A stretch of 64,000 nt of DNA from Chaetoderma sp. LZ-2023a (GCA_034401795.1 CM067374.1:137792508-137856507); one strand, 5' to 3'; shown: positions 34,301 through 49,300, numbered from the stretch's first letter. Numbers and translations: made by a program. Notes: generated from the sequence alone by a model not told the origin.

Positions 34301-37300
34301 TTCTACAGGTTTTAGGGCATGCTCCCCTTGAACCACTTAGATCTATAGATATTAAACTGTTATCTCTTAAATGAGTTTTCTTGGTTGCAGCAGCATCGGT
34401 GAGAAGGAGAAGCGAGATTCATGCGTCTTCTGCCGAACAATACCATTTTGTCATTACGGGTGAAGGTTTAAGACTACTACCACGTCTGTTTTTTGGCAAA
34501 GAATCCGTCGCTTAAGTATCCAGGACAGCCGATCAATTTTCCAAGTCTAACTAGACACGACCCAAGCTCTTTGGCTTGGTGTCCTGTCAGATGTCTGAAA
34601 ATGTATAAGAAATGTACAGAGGAGTGGAGAGACTACCCAAAATTTCTTTGGCTTTGTCTCAAGGCTCCTCATCTTTGCACCTCGTAAGATACTAGTTCTC
34701 TATGGATAGTTGACGCTATTCAGATGTCGCATAAGATCGCTACAGGAAAACAAATTGATCATGCAAACGCCCATCAAGTCTGAGCACTAGCAGCAGCATC
34801 GGCCCTTTATAAGGGTGCCTCATTAGAGGAGGTGATGTCTGTAGCACAATGGCATGCCGAGTTGTCATTTACTGATTTCTATCTTCATGATATCTCCAGT
34901 GTGCTTAATCCGGTCGCCGTTGCAAATTTATCGAATCTTAATTAGGCCACATCCAACCATTCCCAGCTTAGACATCACAAGGGTTTCCACAGGCACAGAC
35001 GCAGGTGATGAATATGTCCAGCGAACAACCATGGATGGGCGAGCTCCTGCGACAAACAAGACATATCAAGCACTCAGAATGGTGAATGTTTCATAATTTA
35101 AGTGACTAATAATATTATTATTTCGCTTAAAGTCGAATTTCTTGACTAATTAAGTGGAATGTCTTATTTTTTAGTATACTTATTCATTGTAAACAGACAA
35201 TAGACTCATTCCAATTTGAAAATCTAATCAGATTATGATAGTTCACCACCCTTTTGACAGCCCTCATAATTTGTGCGGACAAATGAAGGTGGGTTGGGAG
35301 CGCGGTCTAGTCCATGGAGGTTTTGGGGGTCCCAGTCTCTTCACAACCTTCTCTTTGGTTGGTAGATGAGAGCTGTTTCGACCTTCCCCTAAGCCCACCA
35401 GAATTCCTGGCTGTCGAAATGTGGAGTTTATCATAATAGTACATCTGGTAAGTTTTATTCGATGTAGAATAAAAAAAGCATCTGCTTTTGTTTCTACGAG
35501 AATTATTAATACTTACCAGATGTACTATGGCCTGTCTCAGCCACCCCGCTGAGGTGAGACTGAGCTGCTTTCGCCGTTTGTCAAGACAAATATAAGACGA
35601 ATCTGATTGTTCTCGGGAATTGACTCGGTACCTTGAGACTTATGGTAATTCCAGGACACAGTATGGCCAGGACCATGGAGAGTGCAGAGTTTTAATTGTT
35701 TATTTTGAGCTAGATGAGATAATAGACATTATCATAATAGTACATCTGGTAAGTATTAATAATTCTCGTAGAAACACACACCCGCACATACCATTGCCGC
35801 TGCTGTGGCCACTACTGCCACCATTGGCCAATAATGACATAATGACCAACAGTAACATCTATGACCCATCATGGTGCTCTAATTGTTGTAAAACGTACTC
35901 AGAACCACCTCCACCATCACCACTACCACTAACCACTGCAACAACAAGAAAAACTAAATTTCGCCATCAGAAATCCGCACGCTGCGCACAGCTTTTGATG
36001 TTCCAAATTTCTCCCCACCCCACCCTGCCCCTCATCTCTGAGATAATGATATGGATAACTCATATAACATATGTGCTTGAATTTCACTGAATGAGTTTGG
36101 TCGAGATATCGCAATGAATGAGATGTTTATAAGTAAATTGTATACCATGCCCCTGGCCTTAGGAGCCAGAGCCGAATATAGATGTTCTCATGTAATCTGC
36201 AATCATATGGGTAGCTCACATTACAAATTTGGTAGAATTCTACCAAACGGTTTGTTCTAACAGATAAACAGGCAGGGAGGCAGGCAGGCAGGCAGGCAGG
36301 CAGACAGACAGGTGGTATATCTTATAGGTGGTTAGCTGGAGATCGTAGTTCAATAAACCGCCATCCCCGTAGTCAGTTAGTCAATCACAAAGGTTATTCC
36401 TGGAAATATCTAAAACCTGCTCGATTTGACTAACATTTTAACACAATGAAGGAAGTTGCCATGCAAGAGGATTAGCAGACATTGGCCATATTCCAGATAA
36501 AGGAATCCTGATCCGGATCGGATAAATACTGGATCTGTAGATATCTCGGAAACTAATGGTCCGATTTGGTTCAAATCTTAGCACAGAAAAAGGTGTGACC
36601 ATACACTGTGATGGCAGTACTTTTGGTGCCATGAGACAAAATCCGTAAAATTTGGAAAATAAACAAATCTGGAACACGCAGCTACTGAGATTATATTGAG
36701 TTTGTTTCAACAGGTGGGGGATACCTACCAACCTCAAAACAAGAGACCCAAGGGGCCTGTGTCGCTCACCTGGAGCATTATGCATTTTTGTCACAATTGT
36801 TGTTTAGGAGTAGTCTTCTAAATGGGTTTGTGGACATTTTTGCAAGTCCAATATGGCCGCCAAACACGCTACATTTTGATTGGTCCACTGCAGCCATGTT
36901 TCTGACGTAACGCCTTCCCTTGAAAAAACTTTAATGGCACTCAGTGCCTAATCATATCTCCAAAAATCAGGTTATCCAAGATGGCCACCAAAGATGCCGA
37001 TTTATTGACGATTATATCAAAGACGATCTCATTCTGGTCTAGGGGGGATACAACAATTGCCTAGGCATTCCGCCTAAATTTATTGAAGCCGAGAGTGGTC
37101 GAATTATGCCATTTTCAGATCTGTAAGCATTTAATGTGACAAAAAGTTATGATCTGAAATACAGACTGTTGCTAAATACTGCAACTCACCGTTTATCCCC
37201 TTCACTGCTAACAAAATAATTGAAGCAACATATCCCACTAACAGTATTTAGGTTGGCTAGTTCCCGGTGTGCATTCTTGCCATCCATTCTATAACATGTA

Positions 37301-40300
37301 CGTTCACTACCGTTCTTAGAGTGCGAAAAATCAGTCTTCACTAATGTGCACTATAATATAGTAAGGAATGCGAAATCGCCGAATGTTTTCGCGACTGAAC
37401 ACCCACAGTGAACAGGTCGCGCTATTTACACGTAGTAGGAGGTTGTAGTCAGGTGTTCTTACTGGTTTCCGATCATCATTATTTTTATGCGTAGTAGAAT
37501 CTGATTCGTAGTAAATATTTCAGCCTAAATACGTTTGTTTATTGACACAATTTATGGTAATGTACTATAACAGACACCACGTGTTGTCCAGCGACAAAGA
37601 TAAACGTCATTTCAGCGTGAATTTATAGGAGTATTTTAGTAAAATCTTACATTTTAGTGTTCAAATGTGTAGAGAAAGTTTCTAATTTACAGTGTAGACA
37701 CAGTTTGTTTAGGAATTTTATGCTAGAATGACCATTAGAGTCTGTTTCAACTGGCTTGATCACTTAAATTTTGACTCTTATTACTGATGTCTAAATCTTA
37801 ACAACTCATTTAACCATTTAACGCTTAAATTTATTCAAGAAAATTTCAACTTTCTCATAGAAAATGTCCATTTGCAGACCAAAAGAAGACTATTTAAAAT
37901 AATTTATCACTGGAATGACTGGCTCTGTTATCGATCCAGTCATTCCAGTGGTAAATTAAACAAAAATGTCGTCTTGGTCTGCAAATGGACATTTATCAAG
38001 ACCACTGCAAAAGCTGTTTTTAGCTGATTTAGATTGCCTAAGAACACCATATTTGGAGATACGAGCTAACGGGGATTCAAAATGGGTTACGCAAATCAGA
38101 TGGGTTACGCAAATTTCAAATTTTGACATGCCTGGAAAGGGTCGATAGATGTCTTACACATGAGGCATCAAAAAGTGAGTGGGGTGGATTTAGATTTTAC
38201 GGTCTTTTATTACGTTGGAGGTGTGGGGAAAATAAAATGGTTGTCACAAAACAATATGGCAGGCGCTTACCTGATACAAATTGTAAACATGAATAAGAAA
38301 TTTCTTAATTTCATAATGACCGTTCAGCTTCTGCCCTTACCACTCCGATGTCAGGATTTAAAATTTTCTAATTAAATTAAAAGGTGAACTGGTGTACATT
38401 TTTCAACAAATTTGGTGGAAGATGGTGCTGTCGAAGACAGCAACATCGTCTACCAAAATTGTTAAAAAATGTACACCAGTTCCTTTGCTAGCAACAGGGT
38501 AAAAGATAGAATATTAACATCAGAGTGGTATGAGTTAAGAGAGGGGTATCCTTACCTGTAAATCTAGCAGCCTCTACAACAAGTGTAACATTAAGGGTAG
38601 GTTTGGGGGAGCAACTCAGAAATTCTCTTGACATCCTGCAAACGGTACAAAATCCATGGGCAGAAAGCATGATCCTCAGCCCTTTAATGGTCAAGATTGA
38701 TCAAGGATGTGAAAACCTTGACTCGGGGAATTTACAGTTGCATCCCAATAAAAGGGTATTTTTGGAAAATTTGTCATTGGCATGGCTAGTTCTGTTATTG
38801 TATCTTCTCTTTGGCTGTACATTTCTTAAGGCCACTGAAGAGGCTGGTTTTCATGACTAGGTTTTGCTAGTATGGTTAAATGAGATTACATCACTAGTTG
38901 ATTGAAATGCTTGTCTACGTATTGCCTCTTACCATGTCCTGACCCGTACCATGTCCTGACCCTTACCATGTCCTGACCCTTACCATGTCCTGACCCTTAC
39001 CATGTCCTGACTCTTACCGTGTGCTGACTCTTACCATGTCCTGACTCTTACCATATCCTGACTCTTACCATTTCCGGACCATTACCATGTCCTGACCCTT
39101 ACCATGTCCTGACCCTTACCATGTCCTGACTCTTACCATGTACTGACTCTTACCATGTCCTGACTCTTACCATATCCTGACTCTTACCATGTACTGACTC
39201 TTACCATGTCCTGACTCTTACCATATCCTGACTCTTACCATTTCCGGACCCTTACCATGTCCTGACTCTTAACATGTCCTGACTCTTACCATGTCCTGAC
39301 TCTTACCATATCCTGACTCTTACCGTGTCCTGACTCTTAACATGTCCTGACTCTTACCATGTCCTGACTCTTACCATATCCTGATGCTTACCATGTCCTG
39401 ACTCTTACCATGTCCTGACTCTTACCATGTCCTGACTCTTAGCATATCCTGATGCTTACCATGTCCTGACTCTTACCATGTCCTGACTCTTACCATGTCC
39501 TGACTCTTACCATGTCCTGACCCTTACCATGTCCTGACTTACCATGTCCTGACTTACCATGTCCTGACTCTTACCATGTCCTGACTCTTACCATGTCCTG
39601 ACTCTTACCATGTCCTGACTCTTAACGTATCCTGATGCTTACCATATCCTGACTCTTACCATGTCCTGAATCTTACCATGTCCTGACTCTTACCATGTCC
39701 TGACTCTTACCATGTCCGGACTCTTACCATATCCTGACTCTTACCATGTCCTGACTCTCCATGTCCTGTCTCTTACCATGTCCTGACTCTTACCATGTCC
39801 TGACTCTTTCCATGTCCTGACTCTTACCATGTCCTGACTCTTACCATGTCCTGACTCTTACCATACCATATCCTGACTCTTACCATGTCCTGACTCTTAC
39901 CGTATCCTGACTCTTACCATGTCCTGACCCTTACCATATCCTGACTCTTACCATGTCCCAACCCTTACCATGTCCTGACTCTTACCATGTCCTGACTCTT
40001 ACCATGTCCTGACTCTTACCATGTCCCGACCCTTACCATGTCCTGATTCTTACCATGTCCTGACTCTTACCATATCTTGACTCTTACCATGTCCTGACTC
40101 TTACCATGCCCTGACTCTTGCCATGTCCTGACTCTTACCATATCTTGACTCTTACCATGTCCTGACTCTTACCATGCCCTGACTCTTGCCATGTCCTGAC
40201 CCTTACCATGTCCCAACTCTTACCATGTCCTGACTCTTACCATATCTTGACTCTTACCATGTCCTGATGCTTACCATGTCCTGACTCTTAACATGTCCCA

Positions 40301-43300
40301 ACCCTTACCATGTCCTGACTCTTATCATGTCCTGACTCTTACCATGTCCTGACTCTTACCGTATCCTGACTCTTACCATGTCCGGACCCTTACCATGTCC
40401 TGACTCTTACCGTGTGCTGACTCTTACCATGTCCTGATTTACCATGTCCTGACTCTTACCATGTCCTGACCCTTACCATGTCCTGAGCCTTACCATTTCC
40501 TGACTCTTACCATGTCCTGACTTACCATGTCCTGACTCTTACCATGTCCTGACTCTTACCATGTCCTGACTTACCATGCCCTGACTCTTACCATGTCCTG
40601 ACTCTTACCATGCCCTGACTCTTACCATGTCCTGACTTACCATGTCCTGTCTCTTACCATGTCCTGACTTACCATGTCCTGACTCTTACCATGTCCTGAC
40701 TCTTACCATGTCCTGTCTCTTACCATGTCCTGACTTACCATGTCCTGACTCTTACCATGTCCTGACTCTTACCATGTCCTGACAATTACCATGTCCTGAC
40801 CCTTACCATGTCCTGACTCTTACCATGTCCTGTCTCTTACCATGTGCTGACTCTTACCATGTGCTGTCTCTTACCATGTCCTGACTTACCATGTCCTGAT
40901 TCTTACCATGTCCTGACTCTTACCATGTCCTGACTCTTACCATGTCCTGACTCTTACCATGACCTGACTCTTACCATGTCCTGACTCTTACCATGTCCTG
41001 ACTCTTATCATGTCCTGACTCTTACCATGTCCTGACTCTTACCGTATCCTGACTCTTACCATGTCCGGACCCTTACCATGTCCTGACTCTTACCGTGTGC
41101 TGACTCTTACCATGTCCTGATTTACCATGTCCTGACTCTTACCATGTCCTGACCCTTACCATGTCCTGAGCCTTACCATTTCCTGACTCTTACCATGTCC
41201 TGACTTACCATGTCCTGACTCTTACCATGTCCTGACTTACCATGTCCTGACTCTTACCATGTCCTGACTCTTACCATGTCCTGACTTACCATGCCCTGAC
41301 TCTTACCATGTCCTGACTTACCATGTCCTGTCTCTTACCATGTCCTGACTTACCATGTCCTGACTCTTACCATGTCCTGACTCTTACCATGTCCTGTCTC
41401 TTACCATGTCCTGACTCTTACCATGTCCTGACTCTTACCATGTCCTGACAATTACCATGTCCTGACCCTTACCATGTCCTGACTCTTACCATGTCCTGTC
41501 TCTTACCATGTGCTGACTCTTACCATGTGCTGTCTCTTACCATGTTCTGACTTACCATGTCCTGATTCTTACCATGTCGTGACTCTTACCATGTCCTGAC
41601 TCTTACCATGTCCTGACTCTTACCATGTCCTGACTCTTACCATGTCCTGACTCTTACCATATCCTGACTCTTACCATGTTCTGACTTGTACTATGTCCCA
41701 TCCCTAAGCGTAAGTATCTAAATATGAAAATCTGACTGGAAAGTTTAAAACTCACCAGTAGATTCCCTGTATGTCAATCTAAGGGAAACAAACAGGAAAG
41801 TTGTGGAATATTTTGAAATTAATATGACTAGAAGCCATTGCTGCCTTGTAGGTATCACTGGCGGACAGACACATGGATGTAGGTGATTGTAATATTCCAC
41901 AATTTTTCAAAATGCATGCTTATAATAATCTGTGTGGTTCATATTGTTTGCAGTTTTGAGTCCTACTGTGCAGTACTGATTCAGAAAGATTGGCGTCATT
42001 ACCGAAAGATGCAGGCGAATATCACACATCTATCACCTTTAAAATCCTTAACGGGGAGGCGGGTATCATCACAACATCGACGGTCATCTACATCACCGCT
42101 CACACCGACAAATGTTCGTCCGTTCTCATTTCACTCGGTGTCTAAAAGGAAGCCATTGCAGAAAGGCTCCAAGTCGCCTGTTACACTTACAGGTGTTGAG
42201 TCATTTAAAACTGCCACACCTGTAAAGGAGCCTTTGACAGAGAAACAGGCCGCTCAAATTATCCAGCGTACCTGGAGACGTTTCATTGTAAGTATGGTAG
42301 GCATATATGTCACTGATGGCTGAGTGTCGGTGTGTCCAGTGAGGGACACTTATGGAGGGATCTGATCTGTCACTCAAGTATCTGACGTCGTCATCAATTA
42401 CGTCACTGGTTAACTGACATCACATTCATTATAAAGTAAGGCTCCATAATGAAAATCAAAAAGTCCATCAAGTGTACGCTACAAATTGTTTGTCTTTGAT
42501 GATTTTGTAATTTTATTCTGTTGACTATTTCGAAACTAATTTGACTGGGAGCTGTTGCTGCCTATGGCTGCAACTTCCCCAAGTCAAATTAATTTCAAAA
42601 TATTCAACAGTTTATCAGTATAATTACCTTGAAAATGGTATTCTTGCAATTCAAAGTTCAGAGTATTTAAATTGATTCCAGCACGGGTAGAAAGTGGCCG
42701 GAGCTTAATGAGAAATGGGTGAAGCTTAGCTAGAAATGGATCCCTTCACTTTATGGCTGATTATATAGGCCAATCAGACAGAGTAAGCCAGTGTAACTCT
42801 TTGCAGACATCAAACTAAAAATTCTTCTCGATATAAGGAATATTGTATCGAATACTTTGAAACTTATTTGTCTGGGAGCTGTTGCTGAATTTCATCAGCT
42901 AAACGGTTAATATGGTATTTATCATATACATAATTTTTGTCTCACGTTTAAAGTAGAAGTGAGACGGACATCACTTTTTTTTTATCAACGATGAGTTTTG
43001 TATTTAGGAAATTGGCATTAAATACAGATAACTGAGCGAGTAAGTTTTGATTTTATTGAGGTTTAAAGGGTTCATATTCGTGTGCGTCCTTCAGAGATGT
43101 ATGACGCTTACAGTTTGGTCATGAAGGGATAATTTCAAGATTCAAAGTTATTTATTTCATATTTGTTTCTACCGTATCGCTCATAAGTATGTTAACCTGT
43201 TTCCAAAGCAGCAACAGAAACACGTTGGAAAGTGATAGCCAGGGAGTTCAGAGAGTGCTTGAGCGGAGTGTGGGTGGAGCTTAGCTAGAAATGTACAGTG

Positions 43301-46300
43301 AATAGCTAAAGGTGGATCCCTCCATTGTGACCGGTACTGTATATAATACATGCGTTACAAAAGGGGAGTCTATCAAACACAGCCTATGATTCGGTGGCCA
43401 GTATACACATTAACAAGACATTGTAACTGATGCTTAGAACAGGATAGTAATGTACACACATGGACTGTTGTAACTTGTAACTTTGCCTATCTATGTAAAT
43501 ATTAATTGTGTGTATGTTTTTCTGAAACAGGATATTCAAGTTTTTCGCTATTACCGTGATCTGATCAATTTTCGTAACCGTGGTGACCCAGCACTGATGC
43601 TCCGATGTATCAATCCAAAAGAGTCGTGTATGATGGATATGGCTTCCGGCGTTCACGTGCGATTTCGATTGGCTGGCGTATGTAGAAACTGTTAATCCCT
43701 TCATTACAATATCTCCTTTAACAGACAATCACAATGTATAAAATCTGAGGAATGTTTTGTAGATAATTTATTGTCAAGAACCCGCTTCAGGGTGAAATCA
43801 AAATATTTCGTAGAATATAAAGAATTGCCATAACTGGTCATTTAGTATTGAAAATGGTATCCCAATTAATATTGATTATGCCAAAATATTGTTTCCAAAA
43901 ATGTTAACTATTTTGAAAACAATTTGACCACCAATCGGAGCCACCTTAAAGTTGAACAGTCAGTATAAATGATGCTCGTATATAAATCTATCAGTCAGCC
44001 AGAGTTAAAGTTGAACAGTCAGTATAAATGATGCTCGTATATAAATCTATCAGTCAGACCAGACTTATGCACACAAACACATGCGTGCAGGTACTTAGGA
44101 ATGCACATACCCTCATTGACACACGCACGCACGCACGCACGCACACACGCATGCACGCGCGCACGCACGCATGCACGCACGCACGCATACACTGCTATAC
44201 AGTATATTTTATGAATCGCTTACCGCATTAACATCCAAGCCGACCAAAAATGGCGTCTGCAGTGGTCTTGGCAAAGGTCCATTTTCAGACCAAGAGAAGA
44301 CTATTTTGTAACTTTATCACTGGATGACCGGCTTGATAACCAAGCCAGTATTTCCAGTGATAAATTTGCAAAAGTAGTCTTCAGTTGGTCTGCAAATGGA
44401 CATTTCTATGACTAAATTGAAATTTGCCTAAACAACTTTGCGGGTTAAAAGGTTACTACGTCTGCTTATCTTTCAGAGTCGATTTCCTCCAGCTATATAT
44501 TACAAGATTTTTACTCATCGACCGGTTGTTGATATGTGTGCCAATAGTCCTAAAGATTATACACAAGCCTCGTGCAAACAACCGCGACAGAGGGATGTAC
44601 ATAACCAGATGAATAAGAAAAACTCACCTCCGCAGCAAGGTGGAATTGATGTTGTTTGTGTGTGTGTGTGCGTGCGTGCGTGCGCGTGTGTGCATGCGTG
44701 CATGCATGGGCATTTGTGTGTGTGTGTGCGCGTGCGTGCGTGCGTGTGTGCGTGCATGTGTGTGTGTGCGTGTGTGCATGCGAGTGCGTGCATGCGTATA
44801 TGTTTCTGCGTGTCTACATATATGCTGACAACTTGTTAATGGTTGGAATGTTCAACTCACTGTATCTTGTAAAATGGTTTGCCAACATAAAATACAACCA
44901 ATCACTGCTAGTGTTTGCTATTCATTAACCATTAACACTTGAATTTGATCAAGAAAATTAAATCTTCTAGGAAATGGGTCAGTAAAGTCTATTCTTGAAA
45001 ATGTACCACTGGAATGACTGGCTCGATTATCTAGCTAGTCATACCAGTGGTAAATTTAAAAAGTCTTCTCTTAATCTGGAAATGGACATTTCTCAAAACT
45101 AGCATGGGAGCCGCTTTTAGCCATCTTATGTGTTAGCAGGCTAATTGATTGACCACCTTTTAGGCGGAGACATGTGCTCGGATTGAAAGACATGTGCTCG
45201 GGTTGAAAGACATGTGCTCAGATTGAAAGACATGTGCTTGGATTGAAAGACACATGTTCAGAGCGAAAGACACATGCTCGGATTGAAAGACAAGTGCTCA
45301 GAATGAAAGACACATGCTCTGAATGAAAGACACGTGCTCGGATTGAAAGACATGTGCTCGGATTGAAAGACACGTGCTCGGATTGAAAGACAAGTGCTCA
45401 GAGCGAAAGACATGTGCTCTGAATGAAAGACATGTGCTCAGAACGAAAGACGTGCTTTGAATGAAAGACACATGCTCAGAATGAAAGACATGTGCTCTGA
45501 ATGAAAGACATGTGCTCTGAGTGAAAGACATATGCTCTGAATGAAAGACATGTGCTCTGAATGAAAGACATGTGCTCTGAATGATAGGCCTTATGTAAAC
45601 TATGCAATGCCATATATACACCTGTGCAAAAGTTAAGCACCAGCAAAAACAATAGAACGTAGAAACATGATGGTACAACTAGGCTGCCATACTTTTTGTC
45701 CCCGCGTTAGCTGACATAATTCCAAGTACGAAATGCACATGCATGCATGACTTCACGCCGCTTGATGTCCGTGCGTGGCGGGAAACAGCACACGTGTTCA
45801 GTTATGTAAAAGTCCAGTTTGAGGTGTAGAACATTACATACAGATTTAGGCGACAAGATTAGGAATTTTGTGTTCATGACCGTGGTTTATTTGTACAGAG
45901 AGAATTAGCTCTTGATTGTGAACCGCTATGGCAAGACGAAGGTTAAGTGATCGTGTGAAATGGCAAATCATAGGCATGCATACCACTGGTATGTCATGCA
46001 GAGAGATTGGCAGACAGCTGAACATTAACCATACTGTAATCAGTCGTTTGATTGCAAAACATGGGCAAACTAACGAGGTGAAGGACAGGCCTAGATCTGG
46101 AAGACCGAAGAAGACTACTGCCCGTGATGATCGAGCCCTAGTACGCCTTGTTAGGAGATCTCCATTCACCAACAGCAGAGTGCTCAGCCAGCAATGGGAA
46201 ACGCGCAATAGAGTGTCCATGTCTACCGTCAAAAGGAGACTGTATGCTGCTGGCATGAAAGCTAGGAGACCTGTCAGACGTCCTCTCCTCACTGCACACC

Positions 46301-49300
46301 ACAAAGAGGAGCGTCTGAGGTGGTGCAACGAAAGAAGACACTGGAACATGAGATCCTGGAGACGGGTACACTGGTCCGATGAAAGTCGGTTCCTGCTTCA
46401 TGCCACAGATGGTCGAACTCGTGTATGGAGGTCCAGACGCACGGCGTACGACCAACGTAACATCATGGAAGAAGTTCCATTTGGTGGAGGTTCCGTTATG
46501 ATATGGGGTTGCATCTCATTTGATTGTAAGCTGGATCTGTTGACTGTACCTGGAACACTAAATGGACAAAGATATCAAGATTCCATACTGGATAGAGTTG
46601 TGGTCCCTCATTTTGTAAATCATGCACCTGGAACCCACCCTATATTCATGGATGACAACGCCCGACCACATCGTGCTAGAGCTGTGCATGAATACCTCCG
46701 CCAGAATGCCATCGAAACCCTACCATGGCCAGCAAGGAGCCCTGACATGAACCCTATTGAGCATATCTGGGACATTCTGGGAAACATGGTGAGAAGGAGG
46801 GATCCTCCTGTGCAGAACCTACAGGAATTAACAGACGCACTCCATCTTGAATGGCAACGAATACCACAATGGCGTATCAGTCGGTTGGTGACCAGCATGA
46901 GACGTCGTGTCCAGGCCGTCATCCAGGCACAAGGTGGATATACCCGGTATTAATAATGACAGTCTCAAACTCGTGCACAGATGTTAAACTTCGTTTTCAG
47001 ACACCATTAATGACAATCTAGCCACGTGTGTCAACTGTAGGGCAATAGTTGTCAGTTGTGTCAACGTAACCATATTCAGGCCTCGTTTTCAAGTTCAAAC
47101 AAAAACATACAGTGTTTCCCCACCATCATAATCAGCATTCCTCTAGTTGCATTATTACCTCTTGCACTAAGATGGATGGGTACATAAATGTTTATGCTAT
47201 TGCTTTCTTCATAGCACATGAATATACCCTCGCATGTGCGTAAAAATAGGGTGGTGCTTAACTTTTGCACAGGTGTATAGATGCAAGCAAAATTGGCCAG
47301 GTATGAAAGAAAAAACAACATGTGAAGATGGATCATATCTATATTATTCATGGCCATTGATTCCCCATTTGTATGGAATGTTGTAAGAAGCCGTTGCAAT
47401 ATCACTGAGCTGTCAGATATAGCAACACCTCTCCAACATCCAATCCAAAATAGGCATCAGGGGAAGTGACTCCATGAGACCATGCAAACTTTATATCTAG
47501 TATGAGTTACTTGCCCTTGGCTGGTGTCAGTTTTGCATAGTTTGCCTGAATGTGTTGCTAAGTAATCTAGCAACAGCTTGTTGCAACATCCCATGCAAAC
47601 TAGACATCATTGGTCATGGCGCTCTCTAATATCATCATATTTAAATCATCTATGTGACAATGGATAAAGTAAGTAAGATTTTTATGACAGTGGTATATGG
47701 TTGTGTTTACTGTAACCATTCTGATGTATGTGGTATATAATCTGGTCACAGATTCACACGTAGGCTGGTATCAGAGAATAGAAAACAATGGCTGGCGTCT
47801 CGTGTCTGATCGTCAAATACAACATGCACTCAATGACCCCATCACATGTGAAACGGGAGCGAGGCGTGTCTCATTTCATCATAATAAGGTATGTGAGACA
47901 GGCAGGCGGGCACGTGGGCATGTAGGCAGACAGACAGACAGGCAGGCAGGCAGGCAGGCAGGCAGACAGACAGACAGACAGACAGACAGATAAACCTGCT
48001 GATGTCTCATCATTTAATCATAATATTGCATGTGAAACAGACAGATGAATGGATGGATGGACAGACGTGTTTCATTTCATGATCGTGTTTGCACACATTA
48101 TTTATCACATAAGCAGGTTTATATTTCATTGCATAACATTCCTTAACTGTCTGCCAGCTGAATTTTTGCAGACTACATTTTTTATGGGTTTTAACTCTGG
48201 ATATGCTGAATATTTTGAAAATAATTTGACTGAAAGTTGTTGGTGGCTAAGCCACCAACAACTTTCAGTCAAATTGATTTCAAAATATTCAGCCGCTTCC
48301 GAGTTAATGCCCATTGAAATTATTGTCTGGTGGCATAGCAGCAATCAGACAGTTAAACCACGCAGCATAATGACTTGGCCAACATAGTGACAAAATTGGT
48401 GCAAATATCCTGTCAGTGTGCCACTGATTTCTCGTTTCTATGGTTACAGAGAAGACAGGATGTTGTTAATGATGTACCGTGTTTCTATAGTTACAGAGAA
48501 AGCAGGATGTAGCACATAAGCGCAAGATGAAGAAGATTGAATGGATGAGAAAAATGTGAGTTTTACACATCAGTAACATTTACCAATACAATCAAACACG
48601 TCCTTATAGACATGTTGTCTTTCTGTGGAAGATCAACTCTATTATTATTATTGGCAAAAATGTGAATTTTCGCTAATAGGGATATCAGCTTCATTTGTCT
48701 GTCTGTCTGTCTGTTTACCTTTTGTTATCGTCAGTGCTGGTTAGGATTTTGGTTTAGCTCCATGTATCGTCTTATACCTATGGATTCCTTATTTGGTTCA
48801 GCCTGTTGGGATTAACTTGGATACACGCTTCCCTATATCACCTGGATGCAACACAATGACATGGAGGTCATGAGGTTAAGTCATTTTGACCTTGGTATCA
48901 AAGTATTTTATGGTTACGTTTGTGGTTTAGGTCTTATTATTATTGCTAAAAATTAGAATTTTTGGGCCCATGAGTGTACCACTGATTTTTTGTTTGCCTG
49001 GTTTGTGGGATAAATAAAGTGGCCTTTGTATTAAGCATAAATGTTGGCACTATGAGGTCCAGGCAGAGGACAGGCATAGGATATCAATAACATCTATATC
49101 ATCAGTATACAACCAAACTGGAGGAAGCATTCATGATGGACTAACGGACCAGAATGGACCTTTCCAATTTTAGTTATGCCCCGCCCATCACTAGCTAAGC
49201 TCCACCCACACTTCGCCGTGTTGGGATTGATCAATCCCCGAATGCCATGACAATCAATTTTGTGAAAACTATACAGTTAAGTTGTTGAATATTTTGTAAC

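Larger units (their letters stand above)
31325..35775 (+). mobile_element. DIRS-3: internally deleted DIRS element (4.45 kb)
   Basis: Inverted repeats (about 31348-31505 and 35597-35757), an internal complementary region (about 35430-35525), gag, RNase H and recombinase remnants in DIRS order. The RT core is missing: gag-like sequence passes to RNase H near 33100-33200. Ends and ITRs are still in good shape. Confidence 0.86.

Noticed and set aside
35620..36114. 156-codon frame and its antisense counterpart
   Set aside because: Begins in the DIRS-3 right ITR and continues through Pro/Thr-rich low-complexity sequence; no support.
45298..45678. Minus-strand 126-codon open frame with repeated [10 protein letters not shown]
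   Set aside because: Translation of the 20-bp minisatellite next to Tc1.
45846..46455. Minus-strand frames opposite the Tc1 transposase
   Set aside because: Antisense shadows of an intact transposase ORF.
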